In this document: piece after piece, positions 1 to 10,621 of the stretch | How the letters are laid out: each line of letters begins with the position of its first letter | How positions within the stretch are numbered: position 1 is the stretch's first letter | NCBI GenBank assembly: GCA_900660155.1 | Contig: CABFPE010000269.1 | Coordinates: forward strand, 436,825 to 500,824 | Direction: 5' to 3' | Length of the DNA: 64,000 nt | Origin: Hofstenia miamia | Lineage: Eukaryota > Xenacoelomorpha > Acoela > Hofsteniidae | Program-made: the position numbers and the translations under genes | Notes under the pieces: generated by a model | What the model saw: the letters and a program-made list of their open reading frames with translations, nothing else | Told to the model about the DNA's origin: nothing | Database searches by the model: none

Positions 1-704
1 CCGAAATTTGCATCCGTTATGAAATAGTCTATTGTTATTCGATTGTGAGATTTCAACTGATTATCAATCCTTTGGTAAAAGATCATTTTCCTACCATTAA
101 AATTATTTTTCCGTAATTGAAACGAATTCTGTTTTTGTTTTTTCTATATCCTCACATTAGTTTAATCAAATCTCCAGTTGATTGCATGTGTTCGCTAAGA
201 CAGAAGATATGTTTGCAGAAAAAATGACAGGAATCAAACTATTTTTATTAAATGGGGATTTTGCTAAAATTATTCACGATTCCATTATGTTGTGATCACT
301 GAGTATGACTAATTCTTTACTCATGAAAGTGATTATTTTTGTTAATTTAGCTATTTTTCTCTTACGATTTTTGTGAAATGCTTATTAAAACTTTGAAAGA
401 ATCTGAGTTAACAGTTTATTTTAAGATAGCTTTCATTTAGCAAAAAGCGATGTAGATGAAGGTTTCCAATTTAAAAGGAAGCCTTGCATTAGCAGTGATA
501 CATTTAGTACGCTCTTTTAGAAGTGAAGAATTTCAATTTTTCTAATTATAATAACAGGAAATGCATGAAAAAACAATTACAAAGTTTAAATTCAATTAAA
601 AATTGTCAATGCATTTTTCATAGAAATCAATTATATTTACAGAATAGTTTACTTCGTTTAAAATTAAAGTGCAATGTACCATTATAAATATGTTGACTTT
701 ACAG

Positions 705-812
705 CGTGCAACATCCCAGTCTCAGGAGCCTATGTATGACAATTTCTGTGGAATAGAAAATGAATTTACATCAGAAATCATTGATACCAAAACCCAAAAT
801 GCCTCGGTTTAA
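705..812 (+). CDS. Candidate terminal coding exon, unknown protein
   Basis: A good acceptor (TTGACTTTACAG, ending at 704) opens a 35-codon frame that ends at TAA 810-812. The translation begins RATSQSQEPMYDNFCGIENE and finishes with KTQNASV. It is rich in S, Q, E and D and poor in the K/N/I/F expected from random AT-rich DNA, and it contains a Tyr motif (PMYDNF) of the kind seen in cytoplasmic tails. No family is recognised. If real, it is the last exon of a + strand gene whose body lies left of the window. An ATTAAA lies roughly 115 bases after the stop and could serve polyadenylation. It could also be a chance open stretch. Confidence 0.33.
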   Translation, partial: RATSQSQEPMYDNFCGIENEFTSEIIDTKTQNASV

Positions 813-1620
813 TAGATTTCAATTGTTGGTTTTTAATCAAATATCTATGACAGATTGCTAAGCTCTATAGAGTAGATGTAAATACTGGATGCTGAGCTAG
901 AATTATGTATTTTGATCTCAGTTTTAATTAAATATAATCCCCAAATTTTGCCAATACTATTGAATGTAAAATTTTCTAAGCTTGCCAAAATCGCACGGTG
1001 TTAATCAGATTTTGAATAAGGCGAGTAGGTTTGTGTCCTAAATTGCATAGTACATTTTATTGATTTGAGAACATTTTTATCAAATGAAATTTGATGAATT
1101 TTCTTACTATTTGGTTGATTTCAAAGTTATATGAAATTTGGAGAATGTAAGATAAGGAAATAATAAGATGTTAGCTGTAAATTTCAATAACTGTCTCAAA
1201 ACATAGTACTCACAAATAACATCTCAATTTCTGTTTACTATATTTTAGCCTATTTTTTAAGACATGGACATCTATTTGTTAAGATTTCTTTGTAAGACAT
1301 AAATGTATTTGAGTATCATTTTAAAATAATTTTCTTCTACATAATGACTAAATCTGAGCGTTTTATCTACATTGTTTTGATTGGCGATATATTCTCAGCT
1401 TGACTAATGAGTTCGCTATAAAACACAATAATTGAAAACGATTCTATATATACCATGTGGAGACTATATATTGCAAATAAATTTCATTTTTGCGCAAAGA
1501 GCGAGATATATAAATTTTCGATTTTTTTTTCAAAATTAAAAATATAGTTTTTCAAACATTTTTGTATGGATTATATGTTATTTTTTATTGCGAACAACAG
1601 TACATCGACAAAGAGTTTGA
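813..1620. other. AT-rich non-coding stretch
   Basis: Nothing recognisable: no long frame, no inverted ends and no repeat structure. It would be 3' UTR or intergenic DNA if the exon ending at 812 is real. Confidence 0.5.
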
Positions 1621-1621
1621 A

Positions 1622-1626
<5 letters not shown>

Positions 1627-1676
<50 letters not shown>
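1627..1676. repeat. (TA)n microsatellite
   Basis: An almost pure TA dinucleotide run of about 45 bases, with one TG interruption near its right end. Confidence 0.95.
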
Positions 1677-1841
1677 ATCAGTGTGCTACTAAAAGCAACA
1701 GCATCAATATACATGTAAGCTAAGAGCATAGAATAGATTGTTAAGTACAACCTGCAAAACAAACTGACAATATTTATGAAAAGTATTTAAAATATGTTTA
1801 TTTATTTTTACCCAGCTCACACCCCACAACCAGAACGTGCT

Positions 1842-1903
1842 GTCCGCACCGCCCGCTTATACCATCGCACGTCGCCCGATCCTCATTGCGAAAAGTTAAA
1901 CAT
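1842..1903 (+). other. GC-rich patch resembling degraded 5S rRNA
   Basis: A CpG-bearing island inside very AT-rich DNA. It carries ATACCA, then CGCCCGATC about 14 bases later, then GAAAAGTTAAAC. This order and spacing recall the middle of eukaryotic 5S rRNA (ATACCAC, CGCCCGATC, GGAAGCTAAGC) with a few bases missing. No full-length gene, no T-run terminator at the right place and no flanking target duplication was found. It may be a 5S-derived pseudogene or SINE fragment, or coincidence. Confidence 0.22.
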
Positions 1904-1909
1904 TATCCA

Positions 1910-4360
1910 AAAACTTTACCTCATTCATCGAGATGTAATTTCAATGTTATATACGCTAAAAATCTGTATCTATATTGAATGCGTTGAACAGGATAAACTA
2001 TGAACTTAGGATTAGTTAAAGAAATTCTCAGTTGTTTTTTATTCTTAAATTTGTCTTCATTTATTTTAAAATTGCTTTCTTTCTAATATGATGAAAGATT
2101 TAGTTAGTTTTTGCTCTTTTTTAAGAACCTATGTCAATAGTTTTCAATATTGTAATTTTGAATTTAATAACGAAGCACTGCGATATCATTCACATAAATG
2201 GACTATATGCACACATATAGATCCGACTAATTTTAATTCATAAATCTTTGATTTGAAAATAAGATACGCTTATGACTGTATAGAATGCCAAATTATTTTC
2301 TATTCATAAACAGCATTTCCTAGAGTGTTTCGAGCAATTATTGTTCTTTTTTAGATAATGTCTGCGTTTACATTTGAATTTATTGATATCGGCTGTTAGC
2401 ATTATATTTGGTTAGCAATGGTTTTTTAAACTCTAGATTGTCATTTACCATATTCAGTATATTTCTTCAAATCACAAAAAATATACATTTGATGACTTCG
2501 TTGTTTACTCGAATTGTAGCAAATGTGGCATTCAATTGCGGTAAGGATTATTTAGAATTTTCACAATTAAGACGATGAAGCAATGCAATTGAGTTTTAAT
2601 TGCTATTAAATTGGAAAAATTATTCTCTGGTTAACCAAAACTGGTCATTTGATTATAAGTCGCAGTATAAGTGAGGACAGTCTAGTTTCATATATGAGAC
2701 ACGCCGCCGTAAAAAGCAAAATAGGTCAAACTATTCAAATCATTAACAGTAACTGTCAATATTACACTCCTCCGCTACGAACTCACCAAATTTAAAAGTT
2801 AGGCGATAGCGGCATCAAACATTATTTTGTTAAAATAAATATAGGGATATTATGTGCACCCAATCGCCCGAAAAAATACGGTAGTGCCAAAAAATATAAC
2901 TTATTTATTTTAAAACGAATGTTTTTGCATAAATTCTACTAGATATGTGAGCAAATACTTTTCAAAACTCATAGTGTTCAACAGCTCTCATATTTGCAAG
3001 GGAATAAGGAATCACAGAAGCGGGAGATATGACATTTTTTCAATTTGATAATTGAAGAATTGTGAATATCAAAAGATTTTTTAGTTGTCTTCATGTTTGC
3101 GTAGAAAATCCTTAGTAATTGACGAAGCTTTTTTAAATATAATAGGCTTTTATTAAAGTTTTTGCATTGCAAATTTGCAGTAAAATTTTTTTAAAATAAT
3201 TTTTTATAGTGTCAAATTTTAATAATTATTCTTTAAAGAAATTCAAGACTTTCTTTGATTCGAATGAAATGGACACTAGAGTCAAAATTGCCTAAAATAT
3301 TTGTTTATTCATGATTCATTTACAAGACACTTTAACACGTATTTGAACCGCCAATTAGGTTGATATTCAAATTAAAGTAAGAATGTCACTATTTTGTCAT
3401 CAAAGGTTAACGTCCGTTCTATAGAATTTCGGAAAATTGATCTTTCAATGACTTTAATTTTAGAATTACATTTAGAAATTCTAAGTGTAATTGTATTTCT
3501 ATTTTCAAATCTACTTAGTAGTCTTGTGTTTTAGGTTTTGTTTTTAACCACACAGTGTAAGTTCCATTCATAGAAAGGTTTGCATCCTCTGATTATTGTT
3601 TAAAGCTAAAAGTTCAAATTTTTCAACATGTATTTTTATTGTTATTGCTATCGTTCTATATATTCGTTTTAAAATACCATTGACAGAAAATTGAAAAATA
3701 TTTAGTATTCCGCAAAATGGAATAAACCATTTCTTATTTTAAAAGATGTTTTATTTGAATTCCACTATTTTTCGTTTTATTTGACATAATATATAATGTA
3801 ACAGCTTTTAACTTTTATAGAAAATCAAAGCTAGTAACACATAGTGTTGGCAAAGTATGTTGGTAGTCTTAACCAAGTTTTATTGTTTATCCCATCCCGT
3901 TTGTTATTTATGTTGGCAACCATAAATGTATGTTTCCTGATGAATGGAATTTCATTAAGTTGTGTTTGATTTAACTGAGATCTCTGATCAGTTAGTCTAA
4001 ACCCAATTGAGCTAAGTGTATTTTCTGATATATCGCTTCTGACATTAACATGTCTAGGTGGGCATGATCTTGTAAAATAAACTAATTGCTTTTTTATGCA
4101 TTCATCAAAATTCAGAAAAAGCACATTAGTTACTGAAATGTTTCCTACAGCTGGAACTACTCTGCCTGTCTAATAGGATTATATTCAATCATTTAAAAAA
4201 TTTCCGTTTGTCGGTTAGCGATTGCTATTTGAAGATTTTATGCTGTTTTGCGATTTTTCAAATTCAAAAATTTACTTGTTATGAATAAACTTTAAAGTTC
4301 GGAATTTATTAGAATATCTTTTCAAATGTCATTCAAATGTGATAAACCTGTGTTTTCTAA
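1910..4360. other. Non-coding AT-rich stretch
   Basis: No supported gene. A 97-codon minus frame at 3831-4124 is open, but it matches nothing I know and lacks clear splice context. The GPCR exon to the right is transcribed leftwards, so this is probably its first intron; no TM3/DRY exon was visible here. Confidence 0.4.
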
Positions 4361-4365
4361 AGGCA

Positions 4366-4412
4366 ATATATATATATATATATAAGACTATATATATATA
4401 TATATTTATATC
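4366..4412. repeat. Two (TA)n runs
   Basis: Two short TA runs separated by AGAC, followed by a higher-complexity segment (about 4413-4500) with several CpGs. That arrangement suggests the microsatellite sits at the edge of an old dispersed repeat. Confidence 0.8.
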
Positions 4413-4768
4413 ACGAAAATAGTCTCATCGCTGAATGAGAATGTATGCGGCCTAATGATTCCGTCAGAGTATAACCTGACATCTCCATTCATTAATGGTT
4501 ATCAAATATATCATATAAAACAATATATTTATTCATTCAAATTTAAAAAGTTTTATCTGGTTTATTGATTATCAACCGTGCTTAAAATCCAGTTGTCTTC
4601 CGATAATCAATAGATAATCCAAATCGATCGTAAAATTTCGGTTTAGTAGATTAAAATACATTTTCTACAGATTTGCAGGCCGCTATCGTTCCTCTCTCAC
4701 TCGAGCATAAATCATGTTATATTCATTGTACCAATCAGTTAAAAGACTAGTAGTTCCTGTGCATTAAG

Positions 4769-4845
4769 AACATTAAGGATGACTTGGCTAATTTGACAGC
4801 ACTTCCAGACTACAGCTGGATTAGTGTCGAAGAAGAAATATTACT
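4769..4845 (+). CDS. Candidate internal exon of an unknown coiled-coil gene
   Basis: Acceptor TTCCTGTGCATTAAG ends at 4768 and donor GTGAAA starts at 4846. The frame reads KDDLANLTALPDYSWISVEE and ends with two bases (CT) of a split codon. The next candidate exon (5710) begins with the single base needed to complete it, giving Leu. The peptide is acidic and well mixed, unlike translated AT-rich noise. The family is not recognised. The GPCR exon on the opposite strand would lie inside the following intron. Confidence 0.33.
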
Positions 4846-4882
4846 GTGAAAATATTTTATATATCATTTTACAAAATTTTAC

Positions 4883-5138
4883 CTGCGAAATTATTGCAAA
4901 GAGCTAATGGCATAACGAATCCCGCAACTCCTAAATCTGCAATAGCTAAAGAAAACAGGAAGTAATTTGTCATGTTTTGTAGTCTTTTATCGCGCCAGAC
5001 AGCTATGCATACTAGTACATTTCCAACTACGCTAATGGTAATGAATACAATGAGTGGGAGATACAAGTAGTTAAGGCCAGATCCATTCTCTTCCCCAACT
5101 TCATTTGAATTGTTCGGCAATACACTAAATATGTTCAT
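4883..5138 (-). CDS. First coding exon of a biogenic-amine-type class A GPCR
   Basis: Encodes the N-terminus and first two transmembrane helices of a rhodopsin-family receptor. The ATG (5138-5136) has an in-frame TAA 15 bases upstream, so it is the real start. Residues 1-23 form a short extracellular tail with two N-glycosylation sequons (N9-N-S, N18-G-S). TM1 spans about 24-47 and carries the GNVLV motif (N40, Ballesteros 1.50). An intracellular loop RDKRLQNMTNYF follows. TM2 spans about 57-80 with SLAIADL (D68, position 2.50). The loop plus TM2 signature is typical of dopamine D2-like and 5-HT2-like receptors. The exon ends after one base of a Gly codon at a clean donor (CAG|GTAAAA). From memory, D2 and 5-HT2 genes also carry an intron near this position. 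The later exons (TM3 with DRY onward) were not found in the window. The ligand cannot be assigned from two helices. Confidence 0.85.
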
Positions 5139-5709
5139 TATATTATATTGTTATTTAGAATTTCGATGGAACACGCAGAAAAAGAAAGTGATCGGTATGA
5201 TTTCTTTCACTTATTAAAGGTTATTGTTACATTGTTTGCAATAATAGATTTTGTTTAAATTATTCTAAAACTTGCTTTTTATAGACACTTGTCTAGATGA
5301 AAAGTTTTGTGATATGCCATTATACATATCCTTAAAACGATATTTCTAATATGTGTTTTATACGCTATTTGAAATGCTTGGTATGTAATATTATGATAAA
5401 TTTCTCCAAATAAATTTGGAATTGAATTTCCCCCAATATGTCAGAATTATGTTATCAATACTGCCACCACAATAGCAATTAGCTCTACATTCATTCTAAG
5501 TTAAGTGGTGTTTGCCATCGAATATGATAATTGCATAAATATATTTTGTGTTTCAGGCTATTCATAATCTAGTCAGATTTTTTAAATAAAGAATTAAATT
5601 CACCATTCTTTCAAATGCTAGCTATATCATTGGCTATGAATGTGCAAATAATTACAAATACCCCTATATTTAATTTTTGCATTAATTTGTAATGCATCAA
5701 TATTTGTAG

Positions 5710-5896
5710 TGAAATGATTGATGACTTTGGGAATTTGAATCAATGCAAGCACGAGTTAGAATCACTAAAAAACGAAGTGTTGATTTTGCGCGAACGCCTT
5801 AAGGAACTAAAGTGTGAAGCTCAATTTGGCCATGTAGATTTGATCACTCGAATAAATCCAGCTTTATTTAAGAAATTGGAGAACTTAGAAACAACG
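5710..5896 (+). CDS. Candidate coiled-coil exon, unknown gene
   Basis: Acceptor TATTTGTAG ends at 5709 and donor GTAATT starts at 5897. One leading base completes the split codon of the 4769-4845 exon, followed by 62 codons: EMIDDFGNLNQCKHELESLK, then NEVLILRERLKELKCEAQFG, and so on. The spacing of L/I/V with E/K/R strongly suggests a coiled coil over about 35 residues. The exon ends on a codon boundary, and a phase-0 acceptor at 6219 follows. No family is recognised. Phase agreement on both sides and the sharply non-random composition are the support. Confidence 0.45.
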
Positions 5897-6219
5897 GTAA
5901 TTATCTATATTTTTTATTTATCAATAAAAGTTGCTTAATTGAATATAAATTAATAATTTACTCTAGCCGTTTTGCATTTACTATTTATGAAATAACTTTT
6001 CAATCTACTATTCGTTTCACATAAATGATTTTATGACTGTTTTTCTATTTTCATTCTGTGAGGTATAGTCGCGTTTTCACAAGATAATACAAATATAATT
6101 TGAAAATGAGAGTTATACTGAAATTTAGTATGCAATGACAATAATTTTTTGATGGACCAAAATTTTACATATTTCTGTTGCTAATTTAATAATATATTAT
6201 GCTCTTACATTAATTTTAG

Positions 6220-6255
6220 ATCCAGTCAAGGCAGAGCACATCACAGCCGAGCTAG
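6220..6255 (+). CDS. Candidate terminal exon following the coiled-coil exon
   Basis: Acceptor ACATTAATTTTAG ends at 6219. Eleven codons (IQSRQSTSQPS) and TAG follow, in the phase left by the exon ending at 5896. A short Ser/Gln-rich C-terminus after a coiled coil is plausible, but an exon this small has little evidence of its own. Confidence 0.28.
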   Translation: MQSRQSTSQPS

Positions 6256-7790
6256 TCTCAATTATATTGCATTATGTATTTTGTTGTAATATAATCAATA
6301 CAACTTCTTTTATGTTGGCTGTTAAATTATCTATTTACAACCCAATTTGATGAATTTTGCAGTTTATTGGGATATTTTAGCTATCTTAGATTGTTTAGAA
6401 TATTCTCGCAACAGCTGTGCTTTGTGATTTTTCGAATTCGATCCTTACTATAAATTTTTGGAATAACTACAATTGAATGTAATTATTTAGAATTAAACTT
6501 TAACAAAATTGATATTCAGATAGCATGTGTATTTTGCCTTAAATTCATTAATTGAAGCTAAATTGATTGCTTTTATTGAGATTTTTTCAAAGAGTCCAAG
6601 TTATGTTTGAGAATATGAAAAGATTACGTGTAAGTTTTTTGTGAGTGTGATTAGATGATTGCAGCAGATAGTTATTAAAATTATGAACACGTATTGCTTG
6701 TTAATCCGAGATAAACCACTTTTTTCCGGCCTCCAAAATTGAATTTTTAGAATTTGGCTTCGGTTAACTAATGCAAGTTTTGCCAGTTTATTTCAGTTTC
6801 TGTGGACTTTTTTGTAGTTCACTCACAGCCTTCAGGTTCATTCTATAGAAAGATATATTATTTTTTAGCTCGGGTGTCATTTTATCTTTTATATTTGTTG
6901 TTAACTTTTACTAGGCTTCACCGCTTTTTATTAAATTGTAGTGTACAACACGAGTTGCGAAATTTTTTAATTGACCTAATTTCGCTTCTAGATATCTTCT
7001 GTGTAACTAATATTTTAGTACAGATATGATGGGCTTCGAGTCCAGCTAAAAATATTTTCCACATTTGCTTACAACATTTTTGTTTCTGGTGAATACATTT
7101 TTTTGCTTAGATGCAAATTATTTATCTGATGCTTTCCTTCAAATGTGATCTATTTAAAATTCAAAATAAAAATAATTCTTTCCTGTAATTTCAAATTTTA
7201 GGCGCTGTGATTTTAATTAAACTCTCGATCAGGCGCATCGGCATCAAAAGAAGGAGAATTTTGTTGGGTTGATTGACATGCTATTTATCGTTCAATAATA
7301 ATTGAATTCCTTTTGGCGCTGTCTTTGAATGATCTATTAATTGCAACAAGATTTTTTAACCTCCTTAGACTGCCCGTGTTCGTTCAAATGTACCGTATAT
7401 ATTAATGTGTTATATATTACCAGTATTTGGATACAATAATATTGGTGTTTTTTTACTGTTTTATGAACTATTTTAAAACCATACATTCTGAATTTTAAAC
7501 ATTCTAGGAATTTTTTAAAGTTTTTTAGGCTTCTTGAAAAATTTTTGAGTGCTTATAACTCACAGTTAAGGTTAGTTGTTGTTCCCCTAGTATTTGGACT
7601 TCCTGATTAGCTGAACATTGGGAATGGTGAGAATTTAGGTTTTTTATACATCGGAATTTTCAATGATTAATAGTAAATTTTTTCAAGCACTTCATTCACA
7701 GCTATAACACTCTAGTACAAATTTTTAAGCATTACGTTTGAGCATTTCATCAATAGTTGTTCACATCTTATTATTTTCAAATTACATAAT
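6256..7790. other. Non-coding AT-rich stretch
   Basis: No supported gene. A block at about 7550-7600 (TTATAACTCAC, then GGTTAGTTGTTGTTCCCC) resembles blocks near 33790-33930, 32900-32930 and 44870-44910, so it is a piece of a dispersed repeat. Confidence 0.4.
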
Positions 7791-7792
7791 AG

Positions 7793-7927
7793 GCTTGCAA
7801 GAATTGCTTGAGAATATGGAAAAACACTTTTTTGTCATTTACGTAGAAAGTTTAAGGCTAAAGAAACTGTGCTGGAGAAGAAAAGATATTCATTCAGAAA
7901 GTACTTTAGAAATATTCAATGATACTG
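7793..7927 (+). CDS. Candidate internal exon, unknown protein
   Basis: The acceptor (ACATAATAG) ends at 7792 behind a T-rich tract. A strong donor GTAAGA starts at 7928. The only open frame begins after two bases and gives LQELLENMEKHFFVIYVESL, then RLKKLCWRRKDIHSESTLEI and FNDT. It leaves one G, which the next candidate exon (8105, starting CT) completes as Ala. A mixed acidic/basic, partly amphipathic helix is suggested. It does not join in phase to the exon ending at 5896, so it belongs to another gene, or an exon is missing between them. Confidence 0.38.
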
Positions 7928-8104
7928 GTAAGAAATCTGCAGGGATCCATCCGAGGCGAATATGATTTGTCCCGGTGAATGCTTTAAACCCAATAAAAAC
8001 TTTTGAGACATAAAAACAGGAATAAAGAGAATAATCATATAAGCAAAATTGCAGTAATGCAGAGCACTGCCGAGCCCTATTCTTTCTAATGATCCTTATT
8101 GCAG

Positions 8105-8139
8105 CTAACCACAATGGCTCTCTGACTGAGATAAAATAA
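8105..8139 (+). CDS. Candidate terminal exon after 7793-7927
   Basis: Acceptor TGATCCTTATTGCAG ends at 8104. CT completes the split codon, then NHNGSLTEIK and TAA. It is only 35 bases long; the good acceptor and the phase match are the whole case. Confidence 0.28.
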
Positions 8140-10394
8140 TTTGGACTACAAATATACGCTTAACAGTTTTTGCTAAATTTGAAAAAAGTCTCATTTGAAT
8201 TTCCAAAATAGCAAAGGGTTAAAAGTATCTTCAGCTTGAAAGTTCTGTAATTCCACATTTCTTGTAAGAATTTCTTCTATGTAGTTGCAGAAATGTATTT
8301 AAGATATTAATGAAAACGCCATGCTATTTCTAACAAAAATTCAATTTGAATTTAGAGAATTTCAAGACCTTTACAAATATAATTATCCAATTACAGCAAC
8401 AAATAATTATCACTGTAAAAATCTTCTGAAATCGTTCAAACTAATTTACCCACGCATGAAACTTGTGTAATTCAATGTCTACTTAATGATCAACATGACT
8501 TTATTCTATTAAGAATAAAGGCTTTGTGTACAGTTTACATGTTTACTAAAAAAACATGACCCGGCTGAGCTTAAAGACTAGATGACCCAGCAATAAATCC
8601 CTGATTCGATGACTTGCAGACCGAGTGAAGCTCTCCAACTCTAGAAAAAACAATATTTCTACTCAGTTTATGGGGTTTTAATCTTGATTTGTAAAAAGTG
8701 AAAGCTGTTTATGGGAATTATTTTATTTTTAATGCTATAGAAATATCTTTTCATTTTGTTTTAAATTATTTATATGAATTTGCTTAACTTCCTAGGCAAG
8801 TTTTTCCATAGTTTTATAAAGCCTAAATGAATTTCTCATAATATTATATAAATAACAAGTTTTATATGTTGAACGATACTAGCAAGGATAGGCTAATATT
8901 GTAAATGATTTTTGCAGTTTTCATATGTTTAAATGAATAAGTTTTTCGAAGATTTCCGCTTCACGTATTTTCATTGACAATTTATGTCTGCAAGAATTTC
9001 ATTGATATATGTCTGGAATCTTTTCATAATAAAAATTCCCTAAACTTATAGCATTAATTTAGATGCAACTAAGGTAGATTCTCATATTGTTTTTTTAAGT
9101 CAATAAACAAAATTAACAGGTTATTGAACAGTATTCGTTGCAGTCGACACAATGTTGCTAACATTACTTGTGTAAATGTTGTAATAGATGCCATCATCAA
9201 ATAAATATGAGTGTTAACAGCGGAGATTTTCCCATTTTGCTTTTCGCAAATGGAATCTAATTTATATTTTTGATAGATTTACTACATTAACCACCCACAA
9301 AATTATTTCGATGTAATTGAAACCTACAAGTTTATAGTGAAGAGCACTAATTCAATTATTTTTGACATGTATAGATGTATGCATGCTCACAAAATTTTGA
9401 GAATTCGTTTTTATATTATTTTGCATACCATATATGGTTATGAAGCAAATTTTTATAGAGCTTCTTTACAAAAACTTAGAATAACAGTAAAATTTCTGTT
9501 TAAAAAATTATGAAGAAAATTGGAATTTTCAACGCAAAAGTTAACCATGATTCTAACAACCAGCGTTACTACTTTAATTCTGGCGAATGACGTGTCAAGT
9601 TTGACTCCTAATTTTTAAAAATTATAAGAATTATCAAATAGTAAGGGGTGACTAATAACGTGTTACTTGTATTTTAGCTTTATCAGACATTCTCACTATA
9701 ATATACGCATATTTTATGCATAGAACTATTTTCAGACATAAACAATGCTCCCAACAGCACTGCTAACAGTTCCAAGCTGTTACAGCAAAAAGCAAACAAG
9801 TGTAGTTTAAAGCAGCACATAAATTGACCCACATTGGCATATTATCTGTGCTGTTAACAAACTATAAATGACTTTCAATCCCCGCAACAACCCATCAAAG
9901 ATGCACAAGAATTCAGACCATTGTTGTAATAATGGATAAAGATAATTGTAGCACCACATAGTCAACAGCCCCTATTGATAAAGAGTGATTCAATGTATCA
10001 ATTATATTTTATATTTGAATACTTATTAATATTCATTCTTTATCGAGAGTCATTTCACAATTATGTTGTGTGTTGCGCGCATTTATAACTTCACTTGTTT
10101 CGCACTTTATGAACTTCTACATGTAGAAGGGATTGTCAACTTTTCAAAACATGTACAAAGCATTAAATGATTTGCATAGTGCTACAAGCAGACGACCTTT
10201 TGCCATTTTTACTACTGCTTTTATTCATGTTTATATTTGTGTTTGTGGTATGTTTTGTAGATATGTTATCCATTATCAAATTCGCCTTAAAGTTCCGGTT
10301 TACTAGTTGTCCTTAATAGTTTCTTTCACAGTACATTGCTTTTCCTTTAACTCTGTCTAAAAACTATGTTATTGTCCCTTATCTCTTGGAGTGC
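8140..10394. other. Non-coding AT-rich stretch
   Basis: No gene or clear element. 8558-8640 is a slightly GC-richer patch with faint A-box and B-box-like words (GGCTGAGC, then GATTCGAT about 45 bases on), possibly a worn tRNA-derived SINE. 9730-9990 is less AT-rich, but no frame or repeat structure was identified. Confidence 0.4.
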
Positions 10395-10455
10395 ACAAGG
10401 GAAGTCATGGTGGAATTTCCTCACGTCAGGTTTTCAAAACTGATTTTGATAGGTT
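10395..10455 (-). repeat. Dispersed repeat fragment, relative at 35595-35645
   Basis: Read on the minus strand this segment contains GTTTTGAAAACCTGACG followed by GAGGA and ATTCCA. The + strand at 35595-35645 has the same words in the same order (CTTTTGAAAACCTGACGAG, AGGACATTCCA). Two diverged copies 25 kb apart imply an interspersed repeat family. Confidence 0.5.
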
Positions 10456-10621
10456 AAATAAACAAATGTTCAGCAAAAACTTTAAAAAAATTTAAAAACT
10501 AAGTCGGAAAATGCATTTTTAGATTTTTATTTTTTCAATATTTTCACATTATCAAGACCGCCAAAAAACCAGGGTACGCTCTTGCTCCTATCGATGCAAT
10601 GTCAGAGCCTATTCAATCTAA

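Noticed and set aside
3831..4124. 97-codon minus frame left of the GPCR exon
   Set aside because: Lies in the expected GPCR intron on the same strand, but has no transmembrane segments or receptor motifs and no supported splice sites.
8558..8640. tRNA or SINE with A- and B-box words
   Set aside because: The boxes are too degenerate, no cloverleaf can be drawn and no tail or duplication is visible.
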